A DNA stretch of 64,000 nucleotides from an uncultured Flavobacteriales bacterium (GTDB lineage Bacteria > Bacteroidota > Bacteroidia > Flavobacteriales_G > Salibacteraceae). The notes below the pieces were generated by a model, which had not been told where the DNA came from, did no database searches, and was given only the letters and a program-made list of their open reading frames with translations. The stretch covers positions 547,628-611,627 of the forward strand of contig CAJQLE010000001.1 in NCBI GenBank assembly GCA_905479105.1, given 5' to 3'. The translations under genes and the position numbers were made by a program. Below are positions 1 to 8,521 of the stretch, in pieces; position 1 is the first letter of the stretch, and every line of letters starts with the position of its first letter.

Positions 1-1122
1 CGGGTAGTTATTAAAGACTGGTGGTACTATTCCATAAACACCTGGTGTTCCTTCTCCTTGAAGCGTGTATTCGACTAACGATTTTTTATCTACGGCTAAA
101 TTGAATGCTTTTCTAACTCGCACATCTTTGAAAAGCTCATTCTTATGCTGAAACGCGTAGTAATGGACGCTCAATGATGGAATTACCTGTGGACGATAAG
201 AAATCACTTCCTTTTCTTCTGTGTCCTTTAAGCTTCCCATTACCTCTCCATACATGTCAATTGGAAGGGTGAAGATCATATCTAAATCACCGTTCTTAAA
301 ACTTAGCAGCTCTGTCTTCTTGTCCTTAACAAAAGTCACTTTAATCGCGCTTAAATAAGGCAAGGAGTTTCCAAATTCATCAACACCCCAATAATTTTCA
401 TTTCTCTGAAGCACAACCAATTCATCGCGCTGAAAAACCTTTAAATAAAACGGCCCAGTTCCAATTGCATTATTTCTTAAGTCCTCTCCATAAGTCTCCA
501 CCGCTTCCTTTGGGTAAATGTAAAAAGCATTATGCCCCATGAGCCTTAAGAAAGATGAGAATGGAAAGTTGAGTTTGATTTTTACGGTATAATCATCAAT
601 GATTTCAATGCATTCTAAGTCAGGTGGATTCTCTCCTTTAAGCTTAAGTTTATAGTAGTCATTTGCTCCTCTTAACCGATCCTTCACCAACCAAAACATT
701 TGGTTATAAGGGCTTGGAGTGCAGAGTTGCTCAAAACAGTATTTAATATCATATGCATTTAGCTCTCTGCCTTTGCCCCCACTGAAACAGGGATCATCGT
801 GAAACATAACTCCTTTGCGTAACCTAAACGTCCATTCCGTGGCATTTTCATTGGCTTCCCAGCTTTCAGCTAATCCAGGAATTGGCTCTAACGTAGCTTG
901 ATCAAATCGCACCATGCTCTGATAAACCTGGCTCGCCACTCGATAGCCCGTTGCCTCAGTAATCTCTAAAGGGTGAAGGCTTCGAATATCCATGACTTCA
1001 TTTACACGAAAAACTCCTCCAACTTGGATGCCACCTTTGCCTTCTTTTAAAGCTGGTTTTTGTTCGCCCGCACAACCAAAAAGCATGATTGAAACGACAA
1101 TAGAAAATATTAGTCTTGTCAT
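1..1122 (-). CDS. ABC transporter substrate-binding lipoprotein, peptide/oligopeptide family 5 (partial, 3' end outside window)
   Basis: The frame stays open from the ATG at 1122 down to base 1, giving 374 N-terminal residues; the C-terminus lies outside the window. The product begins with a lipoprotein signal ending LFGC, so Cys17 would be lipidated. Further on come stretches typical of the DppA/OppA solute-binding family (SBP_bac_5): LHPLEITEATGYRVASQVYQ, an AESWE segment, IGTGPFYLK, LQRNENYWG and VRKAFNLAVDKKSLV. The expected role is capture of peptides or similar solutes in the periplasm for an ABC importer. No permease or ATPase gene is visible here, so the transporter partners and the exact ligand are unknown. 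The gene diverges from the large outer-membrane protein gene across a 137-nt gap. Confidence 0.88.
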   Translation of the reverse strand, partial: MTRLIFSIVVSIMLFGCAGEQKPALKEGKGGIQVGGVFRVNEVMDIRSLHPLEITEATGYRVASQVYQSMVRFDQATLEPIPGLAESWEANENATEWTFRLRKGVMFHDDPCFSGGKGRELNAYDIKYCFEQLCTPSPYNQMFWLVKDRLRGANDYYKLKLKGENPPDLECIEIIDDYTVKIKLNFPFSSFLRLMGHNAFYIYPKEAVETYGEDLRNNAIGTGPFYLKVFQRDELVVLQRNENYWGVDEFGNSLPYLSAIKVTFVKDKKTELLSFKNGDLDMIFTLPIDMYGEVMGSLKDTEEKEVISYRPQVIPSLSVHYYAFQHKNELFKDVRVRKAFNLAVDKKSLVEYTLQGEGTPGVYGIVPPVFNNYP

Positions 1123-1259
1123 AGTGACCTAGTTCTACGCGAATAAATACCTAAGAGTTTTAAGAATTGCTATTCTCCAAGGCATCCTTTGATGTGAAAG
1201 ATAATTAATCAGTTGCACAAGTTATCTTAGTTGGGAAGCGTTAATTTGAAAGAATTTCA

Positions 1260-4200
1260 ATGAGTGCCCTGTTACGAATAATCTATGTGGCGTATAAGCC
1301 GCTGCTTATGCTTAGTGTTTTTACACTATGTTTTTCGGAGCTAAGTCGTGCGCAAAATCGAGTGATGGAGGGGCCTGAAACGATTCTTGACACCAATAGT
1401 ATTATTCCAGAAAGCTTTGAATTAAAGGGCTTAGAGCGGGATCAGTATTCAATTGATTTCGCAAAAGCATTACTGACCATTGAAGATAAATCCGTTGTTT
1501 ATCCATTAGAGATAACCGTGAATTTCAGAACCTTTCCTTTTAACTTTTCAAAACCCTACTTACACAAGGATGAATCGATCATCATTGCCCGTCAAAGAGT
1601 TTATAACCCTTTTAGGTCAAAGGTCGGGGATCAAAATGAAACACTATTAAATTTTGGTGATATTGAAAAACGGGGAAGCATTTCTCGCGGAATTAGCGCT
1701 GGGAACAACCAAAACTTGTCGGTTAATTCCAGTTTAAACCTCCAATTGTCAGGTCGTTTGAATGACCGTTTTAGTTTGGTAGCCGCAATTGCTGACCAAA
1801 ACATCCCCATTCAGCCTGAAGGAAACACACAACAACTTCAAGACTTTGACCAAGTGTACATTCAAATTTTTGATGCTAAAACGCGTATAACAGCCGGTGA
1901 TTTTCAAACCATCAGAAACGAAGGATACTTCATACGATTCAACAAACGCTTGCAAGGAGGAAGAGTTGAAAGTAAAATCGTTCCCTTTAACGGTGATACG
2001 ACTAGAACAATTAAAGTAGAGGCTAGTGGCGCTGTTTCCAGAGGGAAATTTGCTCGAAAAACTATTCAAGGTATAGAAGGAAATCAAGGCCCATATCGCT
2101 TAACGGGGGCCGAAGGAGAACCCTTTATTGTAGTGTTATCAGGAACGGAACGCCTGTATATCGATGGGCAACTATTAATCCGTGGCCAAGAAAATGATTA
2201 TGTCATCAACTACAACACTTCTGAAATAACATTTACGGCCAAAACTTTGATCACCAAGGATCGAAGGATTGTGGCTGAATATCAATACTCAGATCGAAAC
2301 TATGCCCGATCAATGATCTATAGCTCTGCAAACTATGAAGGGCAACGAATGAAACTAGATTTGGCTTTTTATTCAGAACAAGACGCCAGGAATCAACCCC
2401 TTCAGCAATCCCTAACTGATCAGCAAAAAGATGTGCTTCGCGGAGCGGGCGATAGCGTAAATCTAACCCTAGCTTCGAGCCTAGACTCTGTTGGGTTTAG
2501 TGAAACTCAGTTGCTCTATGACTTAGTCGACACCTCCTACTTAGACCCCATTTTGAATACAGAAATTGAAGCCCGAGGCGTTCTGATATACTCTATTAAT
2601 CCCGAGAAAGCAGTCTACCAAGCGACATTCTCTAATGTGGGTGCAGGAAACGGGAATTACGTTTTCAAAGAACAATTGGCATTTGGTAGAGTATACGAAT
2701 GGGTTCCGCCCATTGACGGAGCACCTCAAGGATCATTTGAGCCAGTAATTCAGCTAATCACGCCAAAGCAGCGGCAAATGATTACCGCAAGAGCAGAATA
2801 TGCCCTTTCCGAAAACATCACCGCGACCATTGAGTGGGCTGGCAGCAACAATGATATCAACACCTTTAGCACATTAGATGAACGCGATGATTTGGGAATG
2901 GGAACAAAAGTGACCATTGATGGCTCGCAAAAAATTTCTGATAAATGGAGCGCATTAGGAAAAGTCGACTATGAATTCTTACAGCAGAATTTTGCTCAAA
3001 TCGAGCGGTTTCGTGATGTTGAATTTGATCGTGATTGGAACATTAGAGACCTTCTGATTCCTAATGACCAAAACGTGATCGGGGCTGAAATTGGAGCAAA
3101 GCACAAAGAAGATTTCAAGACGATTTATGGCATTAAATCATTTACTGCTGGTAATTCATTCCGCGGGATACAAAACTCTGCTACCGTCAGTTCTAACTTC
3201 AAAAATCTAAGAGGAAGTTACTCTGCCAGTCTTACCAATCAAGAAGGTGATCTTATCCAAAGTGACTATTTTCAGCACAACACAAACATTTCCATTCCAT
3301 TTTGGAAACTAAAGCTAGGGTTCAAAGACGATCTCGAAGAAAATAGACGTTACGATCCAAAAACTGATACACTGAGCAACCTTTCCTTCAAATGGTGGGA
3401 ATGGGAGGCTTCAATCTCCACTCCAGATAGCGCCAAAAACAAACACAAGGTTTCTTACTCTGAACGAACCGATTGGTTGAAAGAAAATACAGACTTAGGT
3501 CGGGCAACTTTCGCGAGAATTTATGGCTATGAAATGGGGTTGAATAAAATGAGAAACTCGAGCCTCAACATCAGGGTCAACTATAGAACACTTGATATTC
3601 TTAATAATGAGCTCACCAATCAAAAGCAGGAGAATACACTCTTGTCTAGAGCAGAATATCAATTCCGCCTTTTCAAAGGAGCTATCAGTTCTAGTACATT
3701 TTATGAGATTGGTTCTGGATTAGAAAATAGGCGTGAGTTCGTGTATATAGAGACAACGCCCGGTCAAGGAACGCATATTCACGTAGACTATAACAACAAC
3801 AATGAGAAAGACCTGGATGAATTCGAATTGGCTATCCAAGCTGACCAGGTTGCTTCTGCAAATTATTTGAAGGTGTTTGTTCCAACAAGCGACTATATCA
3901 AAGTCTTTAGAAATCAGTTTTCTCAATCCCTCTTTTTGCGGCCTTCTGTGATTTGGAGAAATAAAACCGGTGTCAGGAAAATTGTGAGTTACTTCTCTGA
4001 TCAATTCTCTTTCGCTGCCGATCGAAAAAATCTTGAATTAGACCTTTTAGATCAATTCAATCCCTTCCTTTTTGATTTAGCAGATTCCGTCCTTCAATCT
4101 ACCAACTCCAACTTTCGAAATATTTTCTATTTCAATCAATCACACCCCATATTTGGGGCTGATCTTACATACCAACGCCTCGACTCAAGAAACTTATTGA

Positions 4201-4769
4201 CCAGCGGGTTTGAGTCACGAGCGAATGAAAAAACAAGTGCAGGATTCCGTTGGAATTTTACTTCAATATTAAGTTTAGAATCAAGAGGAGAGCAAGGAAG
4301 AAAAAACTCCGAATCAGATGCTGGAGTTCTAAGTTCGAGAAACTACAATATTCATTACCAACAAATTGAACCAAAGCTTGTACTCCAGCCAGGGTCAAAA
4401 TGGAGGTTAAGTTTTGTCTTTAACTATAAAGAACAAGAAAATAAGTTGAACGTACCTGAGGCACTCACTGGAGGTGAAAAATCAATTGCTCGAAAAAGCG
4501 GACTTGAGTTCAATCTCAGTTCACCCGAGAAGGGAAGCCTTTTAATGACCGGGAGTTTGGTTCAAATTAATTATTCTGGTGCGGCAGGAAGCCCTGTAGG
4601 TTTTGAAATGCTAGATGGTTTGCAACCTGGACTGAACGGAACATGGGGCATTTCTTATCAACGCACTTTGGCCAATAACCTGCAGATAAACCTGACCTAT
4701 AATGGACGTCAATCTCCCGGACTAAGACTAATACACACCGGTGGAATTGAGGCTCGCGCTTTCTTCTAA
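1260..4769 (+). CDS. Large probable outer-membrane protein, unknown function
   Basis: A 1169-residue exported protein with an N-terminal signal peptide ending near SRAQ (residue 32). The rest is rich in alternating hydrophobic and polar stretches and aromatic residues, as in Bacteroidota outer-membrane beta-barrel proteins. A conserved-looking block around residues 140-230 includes GNNQNLSVNSSLNLQLSG, PEGNTQQLQDFDQV and ITAGDF, which recalls segments of SprA-like T9SS translocon proteins, but the protein is much shorter than SprA and the likeness is only from memory. There is no T9SS sorting tail, consistent with a protein inserted in the outer membrane rather than secreted. The gene ends 4 nt from the convergent coiled-coil gene. 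Function is not known; an envelope or assembly role is inference. Confidence 0.7.
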   Translation: MSALLRIIYVAYKPLLMLSVFTLCFSELSRAQNRVMEGPETILDTNSIIPESFELKGLERDQYSIDFAKALLTIEDKSVVYPLEITVNFRTFPFNFSKPYLHKDESIIIARQRVYNPFRSKVGDQNETLLNFGDIEKRGSISRGISAGNNQNLSVNSSLNLQLSGRLNDRFSLVAAIADQNIPIQPEGNTQQLQDFDQVYIQIFDAKTRITAGDFQTIRNEGYFIRFNKRLQGGRVESKIVPFNGDTTRTIKVEASGAVSRGKFARKTIQGIEGNQGPYRLTGAEGEPFIVVLSGTERLYIDGQLLIRGQENDYVINYNTSEITFTAKTLITKDRRIVAEYQYSDRNYARSMIYSSANYEGQRMKLDLAFYSEQDARNQPLQQSLTDQQKDVLRGAGDSVNLTLASSLDSVGFSETQLLYDLVDTSYLDPILNTEIEARGVLIYSINPEKAVYQATFSNVGAGNGNYVFKEQLAFGRVYEWVPPIDGAPQGSFEPVIQLITPKQRQMITARAEYALSENITATIEWAGSNNDINTFSTLDERDDLGMGTKVTIDGSQKISDKWSALGKVDYEFLQQNFAQIERFRDVEFDRDWNIRDLLIPNDQNVIGAEIGAKHKEDFKTIYGIKSFTAGNSFRGIQNSATVSSNFKNLRGSYSASLTNQEGDLIQSDYFQHNTNISIPFWKLKLGFKDDLEENRRYDPKTDTLSNLSFKWWEWEASISTPDSAKNKHKVSYSERTDWLKENTDLGRATFARIYGYEMGLNKMRNSSLNIRVNYRTLDILNNELTNQKQENTLLSRAEYQFRLFKGAISSSTFYEIGSGLENRREFVYIETTPGQGTHIHVDYNNNNEKDLDEFELAIQADQVASANYLKVFVPTSDYIKVFRNQFSQSLFLRPSVIWRNKTGVRKIVSYFSDQFSFAADRKNLELDLLDQFNPFLFDLADSVLQSTNSNFRNIFYFNQSHPIFGADLTYQRLDSRNLLTSGFESRANEKTSAGFRWNFTSILSLESRGEQGRKNSESDAGVLSSRNYNIHYQQIEPKLVLQPGSKWRLSFVFNYKEQENKLNVPEALTGGEKSIARKSGLEFNLSSPEKGSLLMTGSLVQINYSGAAGSPVGFEMLDGLQPGLNGTWGISYQRTLANNLQINLTYNGRQSPGLRLIHTGGIEARAFF

Positions 4770-4773
4770 GCTC

Positions 4774-5679
4774 TTATTTCAATTGAAAGGTTGTGGTTCC
4801 CATCATGTAATCCTCAGCATACATTTCTACAATGTATTTACCCTCTAGCGCTTCGTCAACCATGTCCCAATAAAGACACATATCCGTTTCCTCGCCTTCG
4901 TACACGATTTCCTCTTTTCTAGAGTAAAGCCCTTCTTTCCCGTCATAGGTAAACATGTATTCTTTCGATTGATCGAAGGACAAAACCCCACCATCAGGAC
5001 CAATGATTCTAAGGTAAATGATCTTCTTTCCTGGCTTGGTAACTTCGTTTTTATCGATCGTAAAGCATGTTTTTATCTTATCCGTGCGCTTTGCGCGATC
5101 AGTCTCCCTGTGAACGGTGTTGTTTTTTACTCGCTGGCCAAACGAAATCAAGTCTACCGCCTTCAGCTTGGATCCTATTTTTACTTTTTCAGCCAGTTTA
5201 TCGTTTTTGTCACTCAACTCAGTATTCTGCTCTTTTTGCTTGCTAAGCTTTGTTTCTACTTCGGCTTTTTGAACGATTAATTCTTGATTAGCCGTGTTTA
5301 ATGAGTCTATCGTTACCAAATAATTCTTCATCACATCACGTAAAGTAGATGCCTCTTTTCTCAATTTGTAAATAACCCAAGCATCATCCTTGTGCTTCTC
5401 CGCCTCCTTTAACATTTTCTCGATCTGCTCTTTTTGCTCGGAAATTTGAGCAAGCATGTCTTCATTGTCTGTTGAAACTGAATCATATTGAGCAAGCATG
5501 TCTTCAAGCTCTCTAGTCAAGTTGCTTTTTTCTGTGGTTATATCTGTATTCTCTGTGATCAGTTCAACGTTCTCTTGCCGTTCATTGTAAAAGAGAAAAA
5601 GCGTGGCTATGTTGGTTATTAAAAGCAACACAACGAGCACTATGAGATTTCTTCTCTTATTATCTTGATTCTCGGACAT
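4774..5679 (-). CDS. Membrane-anchored coiled-coil protein, unknown function
   Basis: A 301-residue protein with a short charged N-terminus, one membrane segment at about residues 12-30 (LIVLVVLLLITNIATLFLFY) and then a long heptad-rich coiled coil up to about residue 170, rich in Glu, Lys, Gln and Asp. The last ~120 residues look like a beta-sandwich domain (IIYLRIIGPDGGV, YMFTYDGKEGLYS, GKYIVEMYAED). This layout, anchor plus coiled coil plus globular C-terminal domain, is common in Bacteroidota proteins of unknown function, which are sometimes misnamed SMC-like. The periplasmic side is the more likely location of the bulk of the protein. A TAGCTTTG -7 box lies 25-32 nt upstream of the start. 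Confidence 0.75.
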   Translation of the reverse strand: MSENQDNKRRNLIVLVVLLLITNIATLFLFYNERQENVELITENTDITTEKSNLTRELEDMLAQYDSVSTDNEDMLAQISEQKEQIEKMLKEAEKHKDDAWVIYKLRKEASTLRDVMKNYLVTIDSLNTANQELIVQKAEVETKLSKQKEQNTELSDKNDKLAEKVKIGSKLKAVDLISFGQRVKNNTVHRETDRAKRTDKIKTCFTIDKNEVTKPGKKIIYLRIIGPDGGVLSFDQSKEYMFTYDGKEGLYSRKEEIVYEGEETDMCLYWDMVDEALEGKYIVEMYAEDYMMGTTTFQLK

Positions 5680-5703
5680 AATACTTATGTATTAATTTTG
5701 ATG

Positions 5704-5711
5704 CAAAGCTA
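5704..5711 (-). promoter_or_regulatory. -7 promoter box TAGCTTTG for the coiled-coil gene
   Basis: Read on the minus strand this is TAGCTTTG, a perfect match to the Bacteroidota -7 consensus TAnnTTTG. Transcription would start a few bases on, leaving about 18 nt of leader before the ATG at 5679. I see no TTG at the usual distance upstream. Confidence 0.5.
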
Positions 5712-5815
5712 TTAAGGTTCAAGATTTAACGATGATTGTTGAAAATCATTTTTAGCCAAGTCAATGTTAACAGAGAATAATTGACTTTGCCAATGAATCA
5801 TCCTCTATCCAGGCT

Positions 5816-5823
5816 TACATTTG
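5816..5823 (+). promoter_or_regulatory. -7 promoter box TACATTTG directly before the 5828 ATG
   Basis: A perfect TAnnTTTG match lies only 4 nt (GCCC) before the ATG at 5828. If used with usual Bacteroidota geometry the transcript would begin at or next to the start codon, giving a leaderless message for the helicase operon. Confidence 0.5.
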
Positions 5824-5827
5824 GCCC

Positions 5828-6085
5828 ATGTATCGCTTATTTAACATAGCCATTGGATTTGCAAGTGTCATACCAGGAATCATAATGGCATTAGGCGCGT
5901 GGCAGTATTTCCAAGAATTACCGTTGATTCCTATCTTACTTGGAAGAAGTGTAGGTGCTTTTGTTGTCATCTCTGTGGTAGCGGCCATCCAAACTAAAAA
6001 AGACATTAAGAAAGTTTCTCAATTGGGAATTAGCATCGGCTTTATTTGGATGCTGACAGCAATGATTTTGGAGTTAGAGATATGA
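5828..6085 (+). CDS. Small integral membrane protein, first gene of the helicase operon
   Basis: An 85-residue hydrophobic protein with three likely membrane segments: about residues 4-24, 33-53 and 64-83, separated by short loops, one of which is basic (TKKDIKKV). No enzymatic motif is visible and I do not recognise the family. Its TGA stop overlaps the helicase ATG in the sequence ATGA at 6082-6085, which indicates translational coupling, so it is likely co-expressed with the helicase, the histidine kinase and PdeM. The helicase reading frame could in principle open earlier at 6046, but the ATGA junction favours 6082. Real gene likely from the start context and coupling; function unknown. 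Confidence 0.65.
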   Translation: MYRLFNIAIGFASVIPGIIMALGAWQYFQELPLIPILLGRSVGAFVVISVVAAIQTKKDIKKVSQLGISIGFIWMLTAMILELEI

Positions 6086-8490
6086 CTCAGGGTCATGCAG
6101 AAAGATGGTTTGCCTCAAAAGGCTGGAAGGTTTTTCCATTTCAAGCCTCTGCATGGAAACATTACCAAGATGGATTTAACGGTATCGTAAACGCACCAAC
6201 AGGAAGCGGAAAGACATACTCTCTGCTACTTCCAATTCTACATTCTATTGAAAAAGGCAAAGGCCTGCAGGCAATTTGGATCACCCCAATACGCGCCCTC
6301 TCAAAAGAAATTTTGCAGTCTACTGAACGCGCGGCAAAAGGTTTAGGCGTTGAAGTAAAAGTGGCGATAAGAACAGGAGACACCTCCACCAAAGACAAAA
6401 CACGCCTCAAAAAATCTCCTCCCGCTATTCTAATTACAACCCCGGAAACCATTCACCTTTTATTGGCTCAAAAAGGATACGCAAACTATTTTAAAAACGT
6501 GAAAGCCATCGTGATGGACGAATGGCACGAACTCCTAGGGTCTAAGCGTGGCGTTCAAATAGAGTTGGCCCTTTCTAGGTTAAAAACGATTTCTCCTGCG
6601 CTCCGTATTTGGGGCATTTCTGCCACTATTGGAAACATGGAAGAATCGTTGCAGGTTCTTTTAGGCGACTGGTATAATACACGGCAACATACGATCATCA
6701 AAAGCGGAATTAAAAAGAAATACATCGTAAAATCAATCTTTCCGGATGAACTAGAAACATTGCCATGGACGGGCCACTTAGGAATTCGCTTAATGGATAA
6801 AGTAATTCCCATCCTTCTCAAAAGTGAAAGCACTTTGATCTTTCTAAACACCCGAGGTCAAGCAGAAGTGTGGTACCAAAAACTCTTGGAGCATTCTCCT
6901 GACTTTGCTGGTGTTGTGGCCATTCATCATGGCTCGATGAGCCGAGAAACACGTCATTGGGTGGAAGATGCCTTGTATGATGGACGATTGAAAGTCGTGA
7001 TTTGCACTTCAAGTTTAGACCTAGGGGTTGACTTCAGGCCAGTAGATACTATCATTCAAGTTGGCGGACCAAAAGGTGTTTCGCGATTCATGCAACGAGC
7101 CGGGCGCAGCGGTCACCAGCCTGGCGCAACGAGCACCATTTACTTCTTACCCACCCACTCACTCGAACTGATCGAAGCTGCTGCGTTGCGAGAAGCAGTA
7201 GAAAAAGAATTGACCGAAAGTCGATTGCCTTTTATTCGTTCGTTTGATGTTCTTATTCAATACTTGGTCACTTTGGCCGTATCAGACGGTTTTAGACCAA
7301 CGGAGATATTCGAGGAAATTCGAGGAACTTTTTGTTATTCTTCCATTTCAGAAGAAGAATGGAATTGGTGTTTGAGCTTTATTGTAACCGGTGGGAATTC
7401 CCTTAATAACTATGATGAATTTCATAAAGTAGTTGCAGAAGATGGGGTATATAAAGTGATCAGTAGAAAGGTCGCGATGCGGCACCGATTGAGCATGGGA
7501 ACCATCGTCAGCGATGCCATGCTCAAAGTAAAATTACAGCGTGGAGCTTACCTTGGAAATATCGAAGAATACTTCGTGGCCAAACTTAATCCTGGAGATA
7601 ATTTTTGGTTTTCGGGAAGAAGCTTAGAATTGATCCGCATCAAAGAAATGACCGTGCAAGTGAGGAAATCAAACAAGCAAACCGGACCTATTCCAAGTTG
7701 GATGGGTGGCCGTATGCCACTGAGCTCTCAAATGTCGAAAATGCTGAGAAAGAAGCTCAATGAAGCGGTATTAAAAACTTCACAAGATGAAGAAATTCTC
7801 TTCCTCGAACCGCTCATTCAACAGCAACAAGAATCTTCTATTGTTCCTAAAGAAGATCAATTTTTAATCGAGAAATATGAAAGCAAAGACGGGTATCACG
7901 TTTTGATGTATCCTTTTGAAGGGCGCTTTGTGCATGAAGGAATTGGCGCTTTGATCGCCTATAGAATTTCTCTTTTACAGCCTATTTCATTCAGCATTGC
8001 AATGAATGATTATGGCTTCGAATTACTCTCTGATCAGCCCATTCCTATTCAAGACGCCATAGACTCGTCCATTTTCTCAACCGATCATTTGATGGACGAT
8101 ATTTTGGCCAGCATTAATTCTGTAGAAATGGCCAAGCGCAGGTTCAGAGATATTGCCAGTATAAGTGGGTTGATTTTTCAAGGATATCCACACAAACAGA
8201 AAAAAGACCGGCATCTTCAGGCCAGTTCTCAATTGTTTTTCAGTGTATTTCAAGACTATGAAAAAGACAACCTTCTGCTCAGACAATCCTTTGATGAGGT
8301 GATGGATTTTCAGTTAGAAGAGGTGCGAATGCGCGAAGCTTTAAACAGAATCAATAGTCAGGAGATTGTGGTCACCAACCCCGGAAAATTCACTCCATTT
8401 GCTTTCCCAATTATTGTTGATCGTTTGCGCGAAAAACTCAGTTCTGAAAGCCTTCAAGATCGCATCAAGAAGATGAAAATTGGATTTTGA
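6082..8490 (+). CDS. Ligase-associated DNA damage response DEXH-box helicase (Lhr-like)
   Basis: An 802-residue superfamily 2 helicase, near the usual length for the ligase-associated Lhr-like family found with the LPD repair genes. Visible motifs are Walker A APTGSGKT (Lys44), motif II DEWH (Asp146), SATIGNMEE (motif III), HHGSMSRETR, TSSLDLGVDF, and motif VI QRAGRSGHQPG. The long C-terminal part resembles the winged-helix and Lhr core domains. Expected activity is ATP-driven 3'-5' unwinding in DNA repair. The start at 6082 overlaps the previous stop (ATGA). The gene is followed after 31 nt by a sensor kinase and then by pdeM, another member of the same repair set. The ATP-dependent ligase and the exonuclease that usually accompany these two are not in this window. 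Confidence 0.88.
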   Translation: MTQGHAERWFASKGWKVFPFQASAWKHYQDGFNGIVNAPTGSGKTYSLLLPILHSIEKGKGLQAIWITPIRALSKEILQSTERAAKGLGVEVKVAIRTGDTSTKDKTRLKKSPPAILITTPETIHLLLAQKGYANYFKNVKAIVMDEWHELLGSKRGVQIELALSRLKTISPALRIWGISATIGNMEESLQVLLGDWYNTRQHTIIKSGIKKKYIVKSIFPDELETLPWTGHLGIRLMDKVIPILLKSESTLIFLNTRGQAEVWYQKLLEHSPDFAGVVAIHHGSMSRETRHWVEDALYDGRLKVVICTSSLDLGVDFRPVDTIIQVGGPKGVSRFMQRAGRSGHQPGATSTIYFLPTHSLELIEAAALREAVEKELTESRLPFIRSFDVLIQYLVTLAVSDGFRPTEIFEEIRGTFCYSSISEEEWNWCLSFIVTGGNSLNNYDEFHKVVAEDGVYKVISRKVAMRHRLSMGTIVSDAMLKVKLQRGAYLGNIEEYFVAKLNPGDNFWFSGRSLELIRIKEMTVQVRKSNKQTGPIPSWMGGRMPLSSQMSKMLRKKLNEAVLKTSQDEEILFLEPLIQQQQESSIVPKEDQFLIEKYESKDGYHVLMYPFEGRFVHEGIGALIAYRISLLQPISFSIAMNDYGFELLSDQPIPIQDAIDSSIFSTDHLMDDILASINSVEMAKRRFRDIASISGLIFQGYPHKQKKDRHLQASSQLFFSVFQDYEKDNLLLRQSFDEVMDFQLEEVRMREALNRINSQEIVVTNPGKFTPFAFPIIVDRLREKLSSESLQDRIKKMKIGF

Positions 8491-8521
8491 TTCTGGGCTG
8501 AGATGGATGATCTTTGAAACG

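Noticed and set aside
6046-6081. Earlier start for the helicase
   Set aside because: It would run inside the small membrane protein gene; the ATGA junction at 6082 and the usual N-terminus of the family favour the later ATG.
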